Assembly: GCA_002393945.1 (NCBI GenBank)
Contig: DGSO01000013.1
Coordinates: 253,141 to 287,388 of the forward strand
Source: Bacteroidales bacterium UBA4360
GTDB taxonomy: Bacteria; Bacteroidota; Bacteroidia; Bacteroidales; UBA932
DNA length: 34,248 nt
Reading direction: 5' to 3'
Both the position numbers and the translations under genes were made by a program. Shown here in pieces: positions 32,376 to 34,248 of the stretch. Position 1 is the first letter of the stretch. The number at the start of each line of letters is the position of its first letter. The notes under the pieces were generated by a model. It searched no databases and had not been told where the DNA came from. It worked only from the letters and a program-made list of their open reading frames with translations.

Positions 32376-33698
32376 ATGGAATTTCCTGAATTCATACTGG
32401 CACACGATGCTGATGACCCGGCGGCACTGGCGCTGGGCCGTTCACGTTATGCATCTGAGGTAGAGGACTTTGAGCTTGCGCTTTCGACGCTTGAAGTGCG
32501 TCGGAAACTGCGCACGAAAGTGCCCGAGTGGCATGCCGTGCCGTCCCTTCGCTATCCGCTTCGGCTGTCGGGAGAGCAGTGCTCCTCCACGGAGACGGCT
32601 TTCTACAAGGCCTGGGTGGTTTTGGATGAAGGCGCACCTTCCGGAACCGTCGCTTCGCGACCCCTCCCATCTGCGATGGGTCCCTCCCTCTTATGCGCCC
32701 GAGGGTGGGCACAGGTTCCGGAAGGTGCGCCTTCATCCAAAAGGGTTGCAGACCTTACAGGCGGCCTTGGAGTGGATGCGTGGGCGTTTTCCAAGGTTGC
32801 ATCGGCCGTCCTTTACAACGAGATGAACCCGGCCCTTGCCGCCGCTGCAAGGCACAATTTCAAGGCTCTCGGGGCCGACAATATCATCGTCGCGAATTAC
32901 ATTGTGGGCGATACTCCTGTCAGGGAAATCCTCGGCACCTTTGAGCCGGACGTGCTGTTCCTGGACCCTGCCCGCCGCGGCGAGGGAGGCCGAAAGGTGT
33001 TTCTCCTGGAGGACTGCAGCCCGGATGTATCGGCACTACTGCCAGAGCTTTACGATGCCTGCGCGCACATACTTCTGAAGCTTTCCCCCATGGCCGATAT
33101 CACCATGCTCTGCACCCGCCTCCCAGGCGTCAGGCACGTCCACGTTGTAGAGGCGGAAGGGGAGTGCAAGGAACTTCTCCTTTGGCTCGAAAGGGGCTGG
33201 GAAGGCGGTTATGACATCACCGTCTATGCCGGAGGGAAGACGCTCACTTTCACTCCGGATGAGGAGGCATCGGCAAAGGCAGAGCTGGTGGACGGGGGCT
33301 TTTCCGGAGGCCTGGACATGCCGGGCGCCGGGGTCCTCTTTGAGCCGGGAAAGGCCCTCCTCAAGAGCGGCGCGTTCAAGCTGCCGTGCTCAAGGTTCGG
33401 CCTTCGCAAATTGGGATTCAACACGCATTTATATGCATCGGCCCGCGTGGTGCCGGAACTTGCCGCCTTCGGAAAATGGTTCACCCTGGACCGTGTCCTT
33501 CCCTTCGGCGGCAAATACATGAAGCAGTTCAAGGGCCTCCGTGCCGATGTCACCTCCCGCGGCCTTCCCCTCACCTCCGACGAGCTCCGCAAGCGCTGCG
33601 GCGTCCTCCCCGGCGACGGCACCGTCCACATCTTCGGCGCCACCACCGCCCACGGCTCCGTCCTGATCCTGTCAGAAAGAATCACTTTGGCAGTTTGA
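32376..33698 (+). CDS. Class I SAM-dependent methyltransferase, THUMP-like domain, carrying an in-frame palindromic insertion
   Basis: A 440-residue protein of a Bacteroidota family annotated as THUMP-like class I methyltransferase, probably an RNA methylase. The SAM-binding motif I is VADLTGGLGVDAW (residues 124-136). The catalytic-type motif LDPARR lies at 196-201. The C-terminal THUMP-like domain ends with the FGATTAHGSVLILSER stretch. Residues of about 83-122 are encoded by a 123-bp palindromic element (32620-32742) that splits the linker between YKAWVV and motif I. The frame is kept and no motif is lost. The element is read on the opposite strand relative to its copy in mtaB. It is monocistronic, with its own -7 box and a leaderless-type start. 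The target nucleotide is unknown. Confidence 0.85.
   Translation: MEFPEFILAHDADDPAALALGRSRYASEVEDFELALSTLEVRRKLRTKVPEWHAVPSLRYPLRLSGEQCSSTETAFYKAWVVLDEGAPSGTVASRPLPSAMGPSLLCARGWAQVPEGAPSSKRVADLTGGLGVDAWAFSKVASAVLYNEMNPALAAAARHNFKALGADNIIVANYIVGDTPVREILGTFEPDVLFLDPARRGEGGRKVFLLEDCSPDVSALLPELYDACAHILLKLSPMADITMLCTRLPGVRHVHVVEAEGECKELLLWLERGWEGGYDITVYAGGKTLTFTPDEEASAKAELVDGGFSGGLDMPGAGVLFEPGKALLKSGAFKLPCSRFGLRKLGFNTHLYASARVVPELAAFGKWFTLDRVLPFGGKYMKQFKGLRADVTSRGLPLTSDELRKRCGVLPGDGTVHIFGATTAHGSVLILSERITLAV
32620..32742 (+). repeat. In-frame palindromic cloverleaf element, copy 2 (inside the methyltransferase gene)
   Basis: Two perfectly complementary 29-nt arms (32620-32648 and 32714-32742) enclose a 65-nt core. 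The core has the same three hairpins as copy 1, at 32649-32661, 32666-32680 and 32682-32709. Total length is 123 bp, exactly 41 codons. Four of the six reading frames across the element are free of stops (plus frames 1 and 3, minus frames 1 and 3). In the gene it encodes a segment beginning LDEGAPSG and ending EGAPSSK. Arm sequence differs from copy 1 at several positions and by 3 nt in length on each side, yet pairing is complete. Confidence 0.94.
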
Positions 33699-33812
33699 GT
33701 GTCTACAAAAGCCGTGTGTCTTTCCCCACCCATATTCGTTAAAGCACGTTTTCGCCATTTCACGCTCCGAAGTGAGCTTTAACCATCGCTATTATGCTTG
33801 GCAGCAACACGC
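33699..33812. other. Non-coding spacer with inverted partial repeat unit
   Basis: No gene is apparent here. An 8-bp inverted repeat (GTTAAAGC at 33738-33745, GCTTTAAC at 33776-33783) is present. Inside it, bases 33744-33765 resemble the reverse complement of the core of the tandem units that follow (CACGTTTTCG ... CCATTT). No T-rich intrinsic terminator was seen after the methyltransferase gene. Confidence 0.5.
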
Positions 33813-34072
33813 AAGGTGACAAAAATGGCCGAAAACGTGTCCGCTGCCGTCATCTACGACGCCCAAGGTGACAAAAACGCCCAAAAACGTGTCCGTTGCC
33901 GTCATCTACGACGCCCAAGGTGACAAAAACACCCCAAAACGTGTCCGTTGCCGTAATTGATGACGTCCACATCGACAAAAATGGCCCAAAATGTCAAACC
34001 CGCCGTCATGAACGACGCGCAGATTGTCAAAAATGGCCAAAAATGTCAACCTCGCCGTAATGAACATAATTC
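33813..34072 (+). repeat. 52-bp tandem repeat, five units
   Basis: Five units of exactly 52 bp start at 33813, 33865, 33917, 33969 and 34021. Units 1 to 3 are very similar (AAGGTGACAAAAA ... AACGTGTCCG ... TGCCGT). Units 4 and 5 have drifted, keeping GACAAAAATGGCC or GTCAAAAATGGCC, AAAATGTC and CGCCGT. All units change by substitution only, so the period is strict. There are no unique spacers, so it is not a CRISPR array. An open frame that crosses the end of the array has no recognisable product. Confidence 0.9.
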
Positions 34073-34248
34073 AAATGCCCCGTTGATAGATTTAGGCGCC
34101 ATCAGGCGGCCCGCGGAGGGCGTGGTTATGCAAGTTGGAAGTCTGCTTAGTGCAAATACTTTTTTAAATGATGCAAGGTGAAAATGAGGCCGCAGGCAGA
34201 AGGGGTAGTTTGAGGGGGGAACTTACTCCACAGAACAAAAGAGACAGG
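34073..34248. other. Terminal spacer, nothing recognised
   Basis: After the tandem array the sequence loses its periodicity. I see no convincing coding frame, RNA gene, promoter or terminator up to the end of the window. Confidence 0.4.

Noticed and set aside
32620..32742. tRNA gene or self-splicing intron in the cloverleaf element
   Set aside because: There is no anticodon-arm or T-loop consensus and no acceptor CCA. A 65-nt core is far too small for a group I or II intron and lacks their motifs.
33813..34072. CRISPR array
   Set aside because: The whole 52-bp period is repeated, with no unique spacers and no cas genes in the window.
33957..34181. A 74-codon open frame over the end of the tandem repeat
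   Set aside because: Its sequence mostly follows the 52-bp repeat units and then spacer; no promoter or homology pattern was seen.

Overview
The window looks like chromosomal core sequence from a member of the Bacteroidota, most likely the order Bacteroidales, with moderately high GC. The signs are Bacteroidota-type promoters (a -33 TTTG or TTG, then a -7 TAnnTTTG box about 20 bases on), no obvious Shine-Dalgarno sequences, and typical genes: TamB, a short RsmI-like methylase, surE next to lpxB, a THUMP-like methyltransferase, and an S26/PqqD/ABC cassette. I cannot place it below order. Twenty-five protein genes are called. No rRNA, tRNA, CRISPR, transposase or phage gene was found.

Layout. 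1-894 is the 3' part of pckA, ending in hairpin terminators. 1041-2895 (+) holds a BASS transporter overlapping a PlsC-type acyltransferase. 10432-2897 (-) is a run of tamB, an RsmI-like methylase, mtaB and a metallo-beta-lactamase-fold hydrolase. 10544-17401 (+) holds tsaD, a FAD-dependent dehydrogenase, gdhA, and a 966-residue protein with two receiver domains fused to a PEP-synthase-type ATP-grasp domain. 20497-17398 (-) is a WYL regulator followed by an S9 lipoprotein peptidase. 20626-22755 is recG. 22834-25201 (+) is an S26-like peptidase, a PqqD-like protein and an ABC exporter. 26675-25177 (-) is RNase HI and pdxA. 26736-28383 (+) is gmhA and gap. 32286-28487 (-) is pgm, then surE and lpxB. 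32376-33698 (+) is the THUMP-like methyltransferase. 33699-34248 has no credible gene but carries a 52-bp tandem repeat.

Functionally, most of this is housekeeping: gluconeogenesis and glycolysis (pckA, gap, pgm), nitrogen assimilation (gdhA), tRNA modification (tsaD makes the t6A that mtaB then methylthiolates), envelope biogenesis (tamB, lpxB, gmhA, PlsC), PLP synthesis (pdxA), and DNA repair or RNA removal (recG, rnhA).

The most unusual feature is a palindromic element of about 120 bp present twice, both times inside a protein gene and in frame: in mtaB (4733-4853) and in the methyltransferase (32620-32742). It has a nearly invariant 65-nt core that can fold into three hairpins, enclosed by a 28-29-bp stem. 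The stem sequence differs between copies while staying self-complementary. The core is read on opposite strands in the two genes, yet the arms are read in the same phase. Other notable features are a duplicated promoter-containing repeat placed in inverted orientation around recG, start codons 4-6 nt after the -7 box in eight genes (probably leaderless mRNAs), and the peptidase/PqqD/ABC cassette with no visible precursor peptide.
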